Made by a program: the position numbers and the translations under genes. Below, in pieces: positions 23,822 to 32,921 of a DNA stretch of 58,021 bases (positions are counted from its first letter, which is position 1; every line of letters starts with the position of its first letter). Under the pieces are notes generated by a model. That model had not been told where the DNA came from. It searched no databases and was given only the letters and a program-made list of their open reading frames with translations. Origin of the DNA: an uncultured Flavihumibacter sp. (GTDB lineage: Bacteria; Bacteroidota; Bacteroidia; Chitinophagales; Chitinophagaceae); contig CAMLRX010000008.1 in the NCBI GenBank assembly GCA_946482545.1, forward strand, positions 1-58,021. The letters are read 5' to 3'.

Positions 23822-25204
23822 CTATTCAAGGATGAGTTCAATTACGGGAACCTCCACGCCTGGTTTAACAACGGGCAGTTGGAGTACCACATCCCAGGCG
23901 TTACCCGTTTCTGTGGTATGGCTTCCGGAAGCAGCAGGGGAACTGAACCTGATTTCAGAACCATCATGCAGGAACTGGGCATAACGGAACTTACCTTTAT
24001 ACCCGGGCAGGTGCAGTGATTTAAAGGGCCATTGCAGCACATGGATATAGAGCCTTTTGGTAGTGGCATTGTAGGTGAGCAGGCAGTTCGCGGGTTTGCT
24101 GAAAGTGGCGGGCGCTTCCGTGCAACCATAGATAGAACGGTTGTTGAAACGCATCCATTTACCGATGCCTTCCAGTCGTTCTGTGGCACGTTCATCAAAG
24201 TTACCCCGTGCCGTTGGTCCGACGTTCAGCAACAGGTTGCCGCCTTTGCTTACTGTTTCGATCAACATTACGATGAGTTGGTTTACGGATTTCCAGGTGT
24301 TTTCGTCACGGTGATAACCCCAGGATCCGGAGAAAGTCTGGCAGGTTTCCCAGGGCACTTTCACGCCATTCACCTTCACCCATTCAGAAGGCATGAACTG
24401 TTCCGGGGTTTTATAATCCCACCCCCAGTCAGTATCGTTAAGTTCCAGCCTGTCGTTCACGATGATCTGCGGCTGGAGCTGGCGCACCAGTTTCAGCAGG
24501 TTTTCCGAATCCCATTCGTTCCGGCCTTTTCCATTGTAGGAGAAGTCGAGGAACAGTTCATCTATTTTCCCGTATTGCGTCAGCAATTCGCGCAGTTGGT
24601 CCTTCATGTACTGCTGGTACACTTTCATATCGCGCTTCGCATTTTCTTCCGCTCTTTTCGCGGGATCGGTTGGTGTGGGAGGATGGCTCGCATCCATACT
24701 GAAATGCGGATGGTTCCAATCGATGAGCGAATAATAGAATCCAATGCGGATGCCTTCGGCTCTGAAAGCTTCCACCATAGGCTTTATCAGGTCTTTGCCG
24801 TAAGGCGTATTGGTAATCTTGTATTCCGTGAACTTTGTATCCCAGAGACAAAAACCTTCATGGTGTTTGGTGGTGATCACCATATATTTCATGCCGGCCA
24901 GTTTTGCCTGCCGGGCCCATTCTTTCGGATCGAACATGTCGGGATTGAACAGGGAGAAATATTTGCGGTAGTTTTCGGGCGATATCTTCTCGTGTTGTTG
25001 CACCCATTCGTGGCGCGCGGGCATGGCATAAAGTCCCCAGTGGATAAAAAGTCCGAAGCGATCATTCGTCCACCAGGCCATTCTTTTTTCTTTCTGCTCG
25101 GGTGTTTCTTTTGCCCAGGCCGGACGCTGCTGCGCAAAAGTTACACTTAGTAAAAAAAGCAGGGCAAGGCAGCAGTATAGCTTCTTAAAGGAGAAAAACA
25201 TCAT
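23822..25204 (-). CDS. Alpha-L-fucosidase, GH29
   Basis: About 460 residues. The start is set at the ATG before MFFSFKKLYCCLALLFLLSVTFAQQ, a clear signal peptide; an earlier in-frame ATG at 25228 would add eight residues. GH29 marks are WWTNDRFGLFIHWGLYAMPARHEW near 40, KLAGMKYMVITTKHHEGFCLWDT near 100, and the nucleophile Asp in LFLDFSYNG near 210. LLLNVGPTARGNFDER near 320 is also typical. It releases terminal fucose from glycans in the periplasm or outside the cell. It stands divergent from the outer-membrane receptor gene, next to the sialic acid locus, which fits use of mucin-like glycans. Confidence 0.93.
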   Translation of the reverse strand: MMFFSFKKLYCCLALLFLLSVTFAQQRPAWAKETPEQKEKRMAWWTNDRFGLFIHWGLYAMPARHEWVQQHEKISPENYRKYFSLFNPDMFDPKEWARQAKLAGMKYMVITTKHHEGFCLWDTKFTEYKITNTPYGKDLIKPMVEAFRAEGIRIGFYYSLIDWNHPHFSMDASHPPTPTDPAKRAEENAKRDMKVYQQYMKDQLRELLTQYGKIDELFLDFSYNGKGRNEWDSENLLKLVRQLQPQIIVNDRLELNDTDWGWDYKTPEQFMPSEWVKVNGVKVPWETCQTFSGSWGYHRDENTWKSVNQLIVMLIETVSKGGNLLLNVGPTARGNFDERATERLEGIGKWMRFNNRSIYGCTEAPATFSKPANCLLTYNATTKRLYIHVLQWPFKSLHLPGYKGKFRYAQFLHDGSEIRFSSPAASGSHTTETGNAWDVVLQLPVVKPGVEVPVIELILE

Positions 25205-25460
25205 GGCAAATCGTTTTATATGGCACAAATTAACTGGTTGCCCGATGCATTAATTTGTTGGAATTGGCCGAATTATAAAGAATTTTGGCCGACATTCTAC
25301 GCAAACCTTTGCGTAAACATCCGCCACTGTTAAGATTTATTTAACAGTTTTTAGCCGCTTTACTGCCCAGAAACACGGGAAACGAACGCAAGTTTCATTG
25401 TGTCTTGCCGTCTTAATCCGTGTTCGTCAGGCTCATTAACCACCACATACCCAATCGCTC

Positions 25461-28205
25461 ATGAATAAACGTATCAGCATTTTACTGATCGTTGTGTTAG
25501 TAACCTTTGCCAAATCTTCTCTTTTCGCGCAAACCAAGGGGGATATCCGCGGCGTTGTCATCAGCGCTGAAACGGGTAAACCCCTTGAGAACGCGACCAT
25601 CAATGTGCTCCTTCAGAAAGACTCTTCCACGGTCGGTTACAAAATCACCGATAAAAAAGGAGAATTCTCTATCGCCAACCTTAATTACGGCTCCTACATT
25701 CTAAGCCTTACTTTTATTGGCCATGAATACAGGGAAGTGCCTTTTGTGCTGGATAAAAAATCACTTTTACTGGATACTGTATCCTTAATGAACTCTGCGG
25801 CCACGCTCGACGAAGTGGTAGTGAGTTTCAAAAAACCGCCCATGGTGGTGAAAGAAGATACCGTTGAATTTAATGCGGATTCCTATAAAGTAAAGCCAGA
25901 GGCGCTTGCAGAAGACCTGCTCAAAAAACTCCCGGGCATTGAAGTGGACAGAGACGGCAACATCACAGCGCATGGTCAGCAGATCACCCAGGTATATGTG
26001 GATGGAAAACCATTCTTTGGCGGAGACTTCAAAATGGCCACGCAGAATCTTCCCGCCAATATCCTGGATAAGATTCAGGTGGTAGACAAAAAAACGGACA
26101 AGGCGCGTTTCACTAAAGTGGACGATGGCCAAAGGGAAAAGATCATCAACATTACGATTAAAAAAGACAAACGCTTCGGCTATTTCGGACGTGGAAACGC
26201 AGGGTACGGCAGCGATGACCGTTACAATGGCCGCCTAATGTTCAACCGTTTCAAAGGTGATCGCCAGATTTCCGTTTTCGGCTCCGCAGGCAACATCAAC
26301 GCCGGTGGCCGCGGAAACGATCAGCGCGCCAGTGATGGGCTGAACACCAACCAGCGGCTGGGCGTTAATTACAGGAACAATTACGATAAAAAACTGGATA
26401 TTGCCTCGTCGGTTTCCGTTAACAATAACGAATCTTTTAACATCAACAATACAAAAAGGCAAACCATCGCGGCGCCAGTATTCATCTATGACGAATTGCA
26501 GCGTGGAGACAGAAAAAATAAAGGACTAAACTGGAACGCGGAGATCGAATACAAGCCCGATACCATGACTGAAGTAAGGGGCAGATTAAACGCCACTTAC
26601 GGAGACAATAGTACGCAGCAACGTAATCTTTTTTACAATACGCGGGAAACTGGAGACACCATAAGTTCCGGATTCAGGAACAACTTCAATAGCGGCAATA
26701 CGCTCAATTTTAGCGGTGAATTAAACGTAATGCACCGCTTCAAAAAAGACAGGAGAAGCATGACTTTCGGACTGAACTCCAATAACGGATTCAGCGATAT
26801 GGAAAACTTCGTCAACTCCCTGAATGAAGGCGTTGATACGCTTGGAAACCCATTCAGCATAGCTACAGACAGGCTTACCAATAATAATTCTTCGAACAAT
26901 AGGGTCAACTTAACTTTTTCTTACACCGAGCCTATATTCAAATCAAACCTGATCGAATTTACCTACGGCTATAATTGGAGCATCAATAAAAGTGACAGGA
27001 CAACTTTCGATGGCGACAATGGCAAGTATGAGGAAATTAATGATTCGCTTTCCAATCGTTTCAGAAACTCAAGCAATTTCCAAAGGGCGGGTCTGAAATT
27101 CGTTGGCATAGGAAACTTCTACAATTACAACATTGGCGTAGACATGCAGGATATGGACCAGCGCAACAACAATATCTCGAAAGATTCGCTTGTTACGCAA
27201 AGGTTTACCAACTTTTTACCTTCCGCAGGAATTACATTCTTCAACAAAAAAGGAAGAAATATTAATATCTTCTATAACGGACAGATACAGCAACCCACCA
27301 TTCAGCAATTACAGCCAATTCCAGATCCCAGTGATCCATTATACCGGTTTATAGGCAACCCCGATCTTCAAAACGAATTCACCCATAACATCAATTACAA
27401 ATACAATGAGGTGCTTCGTAATTCTGAAATCAACATCAACTTTTCCGGGAATTACAGTAAGACACAGGACAAGATCATCAACAATACAAGATTCAACAGG
27501 GTAACAGGTGAAAGAACCGTAATGCCTGTTAACGTGGATGGCGTATGGACCACCGGATCCAGATTAGGCTTTGGTATGCCGATTATTAAAAAGATATTAC
27601 GGTATTCTTTGGATGCAGGTATAAATTATGGAAATGGTGTTTCATTTTTTGACGACGCTGAAAACAAGTCGACCAATTTTAACTACAACGTGGGCGGAAG
27701 AATTAACGCAGATGTGGGAGAATGGCTGGAATTCAGCTACAGCACACGCTTTAACAGGAATAGCGTAAAATATTCACTTGACCAGACAAGAAACAACGTC
27801 TTCTACACCACCAACCACAGTTTTGATATTTCCGTAGAAGCCCCCGGCGGCGTTGAACTGAAATCCGGTTTCGATATCCGCGAGAACAGGGGCAATACTG
27901 CGCAGTTCAACCAAACGGTTTCGCTCCTGAATGCGGAACTGGTAAAACACCTTATGAAAAGAAGGATGCAGATTTCCATCCAGGGATTTGACCTGCTGAA
28001 CCAGAACCAGAACATCAACCGGACGGTTACCCCCGAATTCATCCTTGATGAAGTTCGGAACACGCTTACCCGTTATTTCATGCTGAACATCTCTTACCGT
28101 TTTGGTAAGTTCGGTGGTGGCGGCGGTGGAAGAGGGCCAGGTGGACCAGGCGGCGGGCCACGAGGTGGTGGCGGCGGTTTCGGCGGCGGAAGGGGTAGGA
28201 TGTAG
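25461..28205 (+). CDS. TonB-dependent receptor-like outer-membrane beta-barrel protein
   Basis: 914 residues. A signal peptide ends at LFAQ. A carboxypeptidase-regulatory-like (Ig-type) domain covers about 29-110 (GDIRGVVISAETGKPLENATI), then a plug domain with LLKKLPGIEVDRDGNI and QQITQVYVDGKPFFGGD near 160-190, then a long beta-barrel rich in Asn. The sequence is not SusC: the SusC signature and a SusD neighbour are missing. The barrel should end at ISYRFGKF near 884. After it comes an unusual 30-residue tail of almost only Gly, Arg and Pro. Substrate unknown. It converges with the GH20 gene, with two bases between the stops. Confidence 0.88.
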   Translation: MNKRISILLIVVLVTFAKSSLFAQTKGDIRGVVISAETGKPLENATINVLLQKDSSTVGYKITDKKGEFSIANLNYGSYILSLTFIGHEYREVPFVLDKKSLLLDTVSLMNSAATLDEVVVSFKKPPMVVKEDTVEFNADSYKVKPEALAEDLLKKLPGIEVDRDGNITAHGQQITQVYVDGKPFFGGDFKMATQNLPANILDKIQVVDKKTDKARFTKVDDGQREKIINITIKKDKRFGYFGRGNAGYGSDDRYNGRLMFNRFKGDRQISVFGSAGNINAGGRGNDQRASDGLNTNQRLGVNYRNNYDKKLDIASSVSVNNNESFNINNTKRQTIAAPVFIYDELQRGDRKNKGLNWNAEIEYKPDTMTEVRGRLNATYGDNSTQQRNLFYNTRETGDTISSGFRNNFNSGNTLNFSGELNVMHRFKKDRRSMTFGLNSNNGFSDMENFVNSLNEGVDTLGNPFSIATDRLTNNNSSNNRVNLTFSYTEPIFKSNLIEFTYGYNWSINKSDRTTFDGDNGKYEEINDSLSNRFRNSSNFQRAGLKFVGIGNFYNYNIGVDMQDMDQRNNNISKDSLVTQRFTNFLPSAGITFFNKKGRNINIFYNGQIQQPTIQQLQPIPDPSDPLYRFIGNPDLQNEFTHNINYKYNEVLRNSEININFSGNYSKTQDKIINNTRFNRVTGERTVMPVNVDGVWTTGSRLGFGMPIIKKILRYSLDAGINYGNGVSFFDDAENKSTNFNYNVGGRINADVGEWLEFSYSTRFNRNSVKYSLDQTRNNVFYTTNHSFDISVEAPGGVELKSGFDIRENRGNTAQFNQTVSLLNAELVKHLMKRRMQISIQGFDLLNQNQNINRTVTPEFILDEVRNTLTRYFMLNISYRFGKFGGGGGGRGPGGPGGGPRGGGGGFGGGRGRM

Positions 28206-28207
28206 AT

Positions 28208-30148
28208 TCATTCAAGTGGGACAAAGGTGAACATCCATTTCACTGGGTTCTGCCAGTCCTTTCCCTTGAAACTTCCCACAGGCAGCTTTATCAATACTGT
28301 ATTCCAGCCTTTTTTCACCGGAACTTTTGTGGGTGTACGATATTCGTAACCCTCATCCTCTAAAGGGATTTCGATGTATCCTTTCCTACCGGCCCGTTTC
28401 CATTCGGGTGCGGGAACAAGGCGGTTATTCACCCATATCCTGCTTTTTTTGTGGTCCCATTCACCTGCTGGCGGTGTATCTGTTGCGGGCGAGCGGGAAA
28501 GGTTATTGAAACCGATCCAGCAATCCACCGTTCCGGCATTTTCACTCCAGAACTTCGTGGTGGCGTACCAGGTAGTACTGTCTTCCGGATGGAGCAGTGC
28601 GCCACTGATCAATGGTGCCCACCAGTGCCGGAGGATGATGGTGGCACCGGTTTGTATAAACTTAGCATTGCTGGTATCCTGATTGAAGCCAGTTGATTCA
28701 GGGGGAAATATTTTTGCCAGGTCTCCGTTGTTCAAAAATGGTCCCAACAGTTTCCATTCCAGATGCGATTGCCGTACATAAGGAAATGACAGGTGTGCGT
28801 AATAACGCAGTTTGTGGTCAAGCAATCTTTCTTCAAATGCAGCAAAGGCTTTTGCTTCAGGGGAGCCAGCCGCTCCAATATTGGCCTTCCACCCTTCGCT
28901 TCCGCCGCCCCGCCACGAACGTTCGGCGAAAGCGAGCATGCCCGGATAGACGGGATTCATGGTAAGGATATCCATTTCATCGCGTACGGCCCTGTCGTGC
29001 CACATACAAATGGTGCCGCCCAGCAGCAGCGTATCGCCCACCGACTTATCAGCGATGCGGCGGTGAAAAATGGTGGCCACGCCTTCCAATGGGTCCATGT
29101 GGTTCAGGTAAAGATGCCTCGAATCAATGAACTGCCATTGTGCGGTATTGCTGCGGTGCGCGTTATCGTCCATCCACAACTGCCGGATGGTGCTTCCTGA
29201 AAAATTGCCGCCCGGCTGCCATCCGATCACGCGCTTTCCGAAACCTTCTATGAACGCAGTCATTTCAAGGATAAAGCGTTTGTTCGTGATCTTTACTTCA
29301 TCCGCGCCAATATGCATATAATCCACTTCATAAGTGGTGAGGAATTCCTCCAGAATGTTCTTAACAATGGCCATACCGCTATCAGCCTGCATGTCAGTTC
29401 CCATGGCGCGCCGGAAGGCAGCGCTGTGTCCGGGCATATCTATCTCGGGTACAAAACGGATATGGCGTTCTTTGCAATAAGCGATCAGTTCCTTTATTTC
29501 CGCCTCGCTGTAAAACTTCCCTTTGTTGCGCAGCATGTGTGCGGCATCTGTTAGCTGCGGATATTTTTTTATGGCTATCCGCCAGGCGATGTCTTCCGTA
29601 GCATGGAAATGAAAAACATTCAATTTATTGGCGGCCATTACATCGATCTGTTGTTTCAGGGCAGGCATCGACATGTAATTCCTTCCCACATCAATCATAT
29701 ATCCACGCCAGGAAAAAGCAGGCCAGTCGGTAATGGAACAGAAAGCTATTTTCCCATTAAACAGCAGTTGTTTCAAGGTTTGTATGCCGTTGAATATGCC
29801 GTGCGGCATATTGGCTGTAAGTTGAATTCCTGAAGCCGTTACTTTGAGTTGATAGGCCTCGTTGAGCTGCCTGGGGGCATTTACTTTTCCGATAGAAATT
29901 GTTAAGGATAATCCCTGTACATTTTTATCCGTAATGTTCATTTTTACCCCAGCCTGCTGAAAATACTGTTGCAGTTGAAGGGCCTCTGGCAGCAGCGATG
30001 CATCTTTTACTACGATATTCCTGCATTGCGCCAGGGACAATGTCCCATTTCCACCATCAAACTGTTGTGGCAGGGGAATCAGGGAAACTTTTTGCGCGTA
30101 AGTTGAAATGGCGAGGAGTAAGCAAAAGCAGCAAAAAACAGGTCTCAT
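28208..30148 (-). CDS. GH20 beta-N-acetylhexosaminidase
   Basis: 646 residues with a signal peptide (FCCFCLLLAISTYAQ). An N-terminal GH20b domain (IPLPQQFDGGNGTLSL) precedes the TIM-barrel, with WRGYMIDVGRNYMS near 147, RFVPEIDMPGHSAAF near 235 and the catalytic Asp-Glu pair in HIGADEVKI near 285. A C-terminal beta domain of about 180 residues follows. It removes terminal GlcNAc or GalNAc, the sugars exposed after sialic acid is released. Last gene of the leftward operon; its ATG overlaps the esterase stop by four bases. Confidence 0.92.
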   Translation of the reverse strand: MRPVFCCFCLLLAISTYAQKVSLIPLPQQFDGGNGTLSLAQCRNIVVKDASLLPEALQLQQYFQQAGVKMNITDKNVQGLSLTISIGKVNAPRQLNEAYQLKVTASGIQLTANMPHGIFNGIQTLKQLLFNGKIAFCSITDWPAFSWRGYMIDVGRNYMSMPALKQQIDVMAANKLNVFHFHATEDIAWRIAIKKYPQLTDAAHMLRNKGKFYSEAEIKELIAYCKERHIRFVPEIDMPGHSAAFRRAMGTDMQADSGMAIVKNILEEFLTTYEVDYMHIGADEVKITNKRFILEMTAFIEGFGKRVIGWQPGGNFSGSTIRQLWMDDNAHRSNTAQWQFIDSRHLYLNHMDPLEGVATIFHRRIADKSVGDTLLLGGTICMWHDRAVRDEMDILTMNPVYPGMLAFAERSWRGGGSEGWKANIGAAGSPEAKAFAAFEERLLDHKLRYYAHLSFPYVRQSHLEWKLLGPFLNNGDLAKIFPPESTGFNQDTSNAKFIQTGATIILRHWWAPLISGALLHPEDSTTWYATTKFWSENAGTVDCWIGFNNLSRSPATDTPPAGEWDHKKSRIWVNNRLVPAPEWKRAGRKGYIEIPLEDEGYEYRTPTKVPVKKGWNTVLIKLPVGSFKGKDWQNPVKWMFTFVPLE

Positions 30149-31638
30149 TTCACTTTCAGTTTAAAGGTGGATGCAGGGAGGTTGGCGTCATTTACCAGGT
30201 TTCCGTTGCTGAAAGAATTCCATCCATAATAAATATAAACGGGTCTTTCAGGGGCTGCAACGACGACGCGTTTGTTCCGGATGAATGCTTCAGATGGTAA
30301 CTGGCCATCGGTGGAAAAGCCTTTCAACACAGCGCCATCTGAAGGGTGTAGTCCTTTTGCATACCGGAACGATATGCTGATAAATCCGTTCCTGTACTTC
30401 GCACGCAAGGCCAAAGGCCCCGATGGTATAACGTTTTTCTTATAGTGATGGCGGAGCGCCCATGCGGCCAGTCGTTCCCCCACCACTTTCTTATTGGTCG
30501 GATGCACATCATTGCGCGCACCGGCATCGCTGCTTACGGCCATGCCACTGTTCGGCAGCAGCTGTAGTATTTTTCTTTGCTCGTCCCTGAACCATGGCCA
30601 CAGTTGTCCTTTATAGTGCACCGTATCTATCGACGACAGTTGCACAAAATAATAAGGCAAACGTTTCTTCCATTTCCTCCGCAGTTCCTGTACCATCAAC
30701 CTATTCAGTGCGGCATACTCCTTCACCCGTTCTGTTTCCTGCGCATTGCTTTCGCCCTGGTAGTTGATGATGCCCGATACCGCCATCGGAAGTATGGGTT
30801 CAATGCCCGCCTGGTAGGCGAAGCCGGGTTTGTAAGCATGAAACTTCCCGTTTTCATCTGAAGGAACATGTTTTAGGGCGCCAACATTTTGCTTCCCCCT
30901 TTCACGCACCCAAACCGGCAAGGCCTCATTCTCCATCCAATCGCCGTTTACTTTAGAAGTGAACTCCCCGCTATTCCGAAGCGCTTCAGGGGCAATAAAT
31001 GTTTCCAGCGGCGCTCCTCCGATGGACAAGTTGATGAGTCCCACCGGAACGCCAGTTTCAGCGCCAATCTTTCTTCCGAAATACCAGGCAACGGCGCTCA
31101 TCGTCCGGAAAGAACTGCTGTCGCTTACCTGCCAGTTGCCGCTGTAAAAAGAATCTTTGTGCAGCAATTGAACAACCGAATCAGAGAAGGAAGCCGCGAA
31201 AATATTTTTTCCAGCGTAAGTCGGGTTATAAAAACGCAGCATTGGCTGATGGCTGTCTTTAACCGTTTCCCTGTAATGCAGTTCCCGGTACATGGGCCAT
31301 TCCATATTGCTCTGCCCGATGCACAGCCATACATCACCCATCAGCAGGTTATTGAGTTCAATGGATGCCATGCCGCTCCTGATGTGCATCCGCTGCCCGT
31401 TTGTATCAGCGGGACGGGGACGAAAATGAACGATCCATCCAGAATCGGCACCTGCGATAGTTTTTCTGGTATCCCTTCCGAACTGAACAAATACGGTGTC
31501 CCCCGGAATTGCCTTCCCCCAAACCGCGATGGGCGCGTTTCTTTGAAGCACCATATTGCCGGAGAATATGGGTGGTAATTTTAATTGCGCCGTCACCGTA
31601 ACCGGCAGGATCAGCAGGAGTAAAATAAGTATTCTCAT
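30145..31638 (-). CDS. Sialate O-acetylesterase
   Basis: About 497 residues from MRILILLLLILPVTVTAQ, a signal peptide; the open frame runs further upstream into the epimerase gene but has no better start. The SGNH/SASA esterase motif CIGQSNMEWPM gives the catalytic Ser, and ARNDVHPTNKKVVGERLA near 385 the Asp-x-x-His pair. The segment LPPIFSGNMVLQRNAPIAVWG is typical of the family's N-terminal domain. It removes O-acetyl groups from sialic acids so that sialidase and lyase can act. ATGA overlaps couple it to both neighbours. Confidence 0.93.
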   Translation of the reverse strand: MRILILLLLILPVTVTAQLKLPPIFSGNMVLQRNAPIAVWGKAIPGDTVFVQFGRDTRKTIAGADSGWIVHFRPRPADTNGQRMHIRSGMASIELNNLLMGDVWLCIGQSNMEWPMYRELHYRETVKDSHQPMLRFYNPTYAGKNIFAASFSDSVVQLLHKDSFYSGNWQVSDSSSFRTMSAVAWYFGRKIGAETGVPVGLINLSIGGAPLETFIAPEALRNSGEFTSKVNGDWMENEALPVWVRERGKQNVGALKHVPSDENGKFHAYKPGFAYQAGIEPILPMAVSGIINYQGESNAQETERVKEYAALNRLMVQELRRKWKKRLPYYFVQLSSIDTVHYKGQLWPWFRDEQRKILQLLPNSGMAVSSDAGARNDVHPTNKKVVGERLAAWALRHHYKKNVIPSGPLALRAKYRNGFISISFRYAKGLHPSDGAVLKGFSTDGQLPSEAFIRNKRVVVAAPERPVYIYYGWNSFSNGNLVNDANLPASTFKLKVK

Positions 31639-32861
31639 TTTGGTTGAAAGCATTGGCCGGATTGCGTATTGTGTTGTAACTCCTTCAGGTGTTCCTGCAA
31701 TATCCTGCTGCAATACCATTCCTGCCGCGGCAGGTGAAACGGCCCCTTGAATAAGTTGCCTTTCGCAGGCTGGGCAACGGTGCCGTCTCTATGCAGGTAG
31801 CCGTACCATTCCCCCTGTTCACGGTCATGGAAATGCCGGTAGGCATACTCGTGTATCTGCCTGTGCCATTGCGCGTACTTTTCGTTGCCCGTTATCAGGT
31901 AAGCCAGCAGGGTGGCGATGATGGTTTCATTTTGTGGCCACCAGAATTTCATATCCTGCCAGTATTCCTGTACGGGTTTATTGTACACATCTCTGTAATA
32001 CAGGATACCGCCGTATTGTGGGTCCCAGCCGCGTTCCCACATATAGTCGAGCATCCGGCATCCAAGGGCTGTCAGCCTTTTATCGTTGTTGCGGTATTTT
32101 GCTTCGTGGAGGATGAACCATGCGCCTTCAATGGCGTGTCCCGGGTTAAGGGTTCGCCCATCAATGTGGTCGATGATGCTGCCATCGGGGGCCACCTGTT
32201 CCATCACGCAACGGATATCATCTTTCACGAAATAAGTTTCAATTTCAGTGATCCACTGGTCGATGAGTGCATCACAGCGTTCATCTCCAACCAGTTCGCG
32301 CAGTTGCTGTGCCGTATTGATCATGATCATGGGTATCCCGATGCCGCGGGCTGGCCTTGTTGAAGTAAATTTATGCGGCAGTTTCTTTTCGCCGTTCGCG
32401 TATTGAATGCATTTACTGAAAACAGTCCTTGCTTTGTCAGCGGCATCCCCGTCGCCAGTGGCTTTGGCGTAAGCGGCCATCGCGATCACATAGAAGGTTT
32501 CGGAAAAAAAATAGCGCCGTTTACGGATAGGCCTACCATCTCTTGTAACATGGAAGAACATTTGTCCGTCGCTGTCGAAACAGTGTTTATGCAGAAAATC
32601 ATACCCGAGCACGGCACCATCGAGCCATTCTTTTTTTTGTTCCACGGTATTGTATAAAGTGGAAAGCAGCCAGGTGGCGCGGCCCTGTATCCATACGGCT
32701 TTATCATCGTCGATGAGCGATCCGTCCCTGTCGCGCATCAGCAGGTAACCTCCATGTTCCAGATCGAAGGAACGCGGGAACCAGAAGGGAACGGTATCGT
32801 GGAGCAATTGGTGCGTATAGAATTTTTCGAGTGCCACCAACTCTTCTGTTGAGTATGCCAT
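31635..32861 (-). CDS. AGE-family epimerase (N-acylglucosamine 2-epimerase type)
   Basis: 408 residues from MAYSTEELVAL; thirteen residues of open frame before it do not fit the family start. An (alpha/alpha)6-barrel protein that interconverts N-acetylmannosamine and N-acetylglucosamine. Visible marks are WFPRSFDLEHGGYLLMRDRDGSL near residue 22, KAVWIQGRATWLLSTLY near 48, LNPGHAIEGAWFIL near 232, and WWPQNETIIA near 310 with a conserved catalytic His region. No signal peptide, so cytoplasmic. In Bacteroides the nan pathway uses such an enzyme rather than a ManNAc kinase, and no kinase is present here. Confidence 0.92.
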   Translation of the reverse strand: MAYSTEELVALEKFYTHQLLHDTVPFWFPRSFDLEHGGYLLMRDRDGSLIDDDKAVWIQGRATWLLSTLYNTVEQKKEWLDGAVLGYDFLHKHCFDSDGQMFFHVTRDGRPIRKRRYFFSETFYVIAMAAYAKATGDGDAADKARTVFSKCIQYANGEKKLPHKFTSTRPARGIGIPMIMINTAQQLRELVGDERCDALIDQWITEIETYFVKDDIRCVMEQVAPDGSIIDHIDGRTLNPGHAIEGAWFILHEAKYRNNDKRLTALGCRMLDYMWERGWDPQYGGILYYRDVYNKPVQEYWQDMKFWWPQNETIIATLLAYLITGNEKYAQWHRQIHEYAYRHFHDREQGEWYGYLHRDGTVAQPAKGNLFKGPFHLPRQEWYCSRILQEHLKELQHNTQSGQCFQPK

Positions 32862-32921
32862 TCTAAATCTTTTGAAATACCTTCCCCTGCTCCAATTCAT
32901 CAGGAACAGGACAAATCGTTT

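Noticed and set aside
24032..25150. 372-codon frame on the plus strand across the fucosidase gene
   Set aside because: It is antisense to a clear GH29 gene, has no family features, and its His/Phe/Arg-rich sequence is typical of shadow frames.
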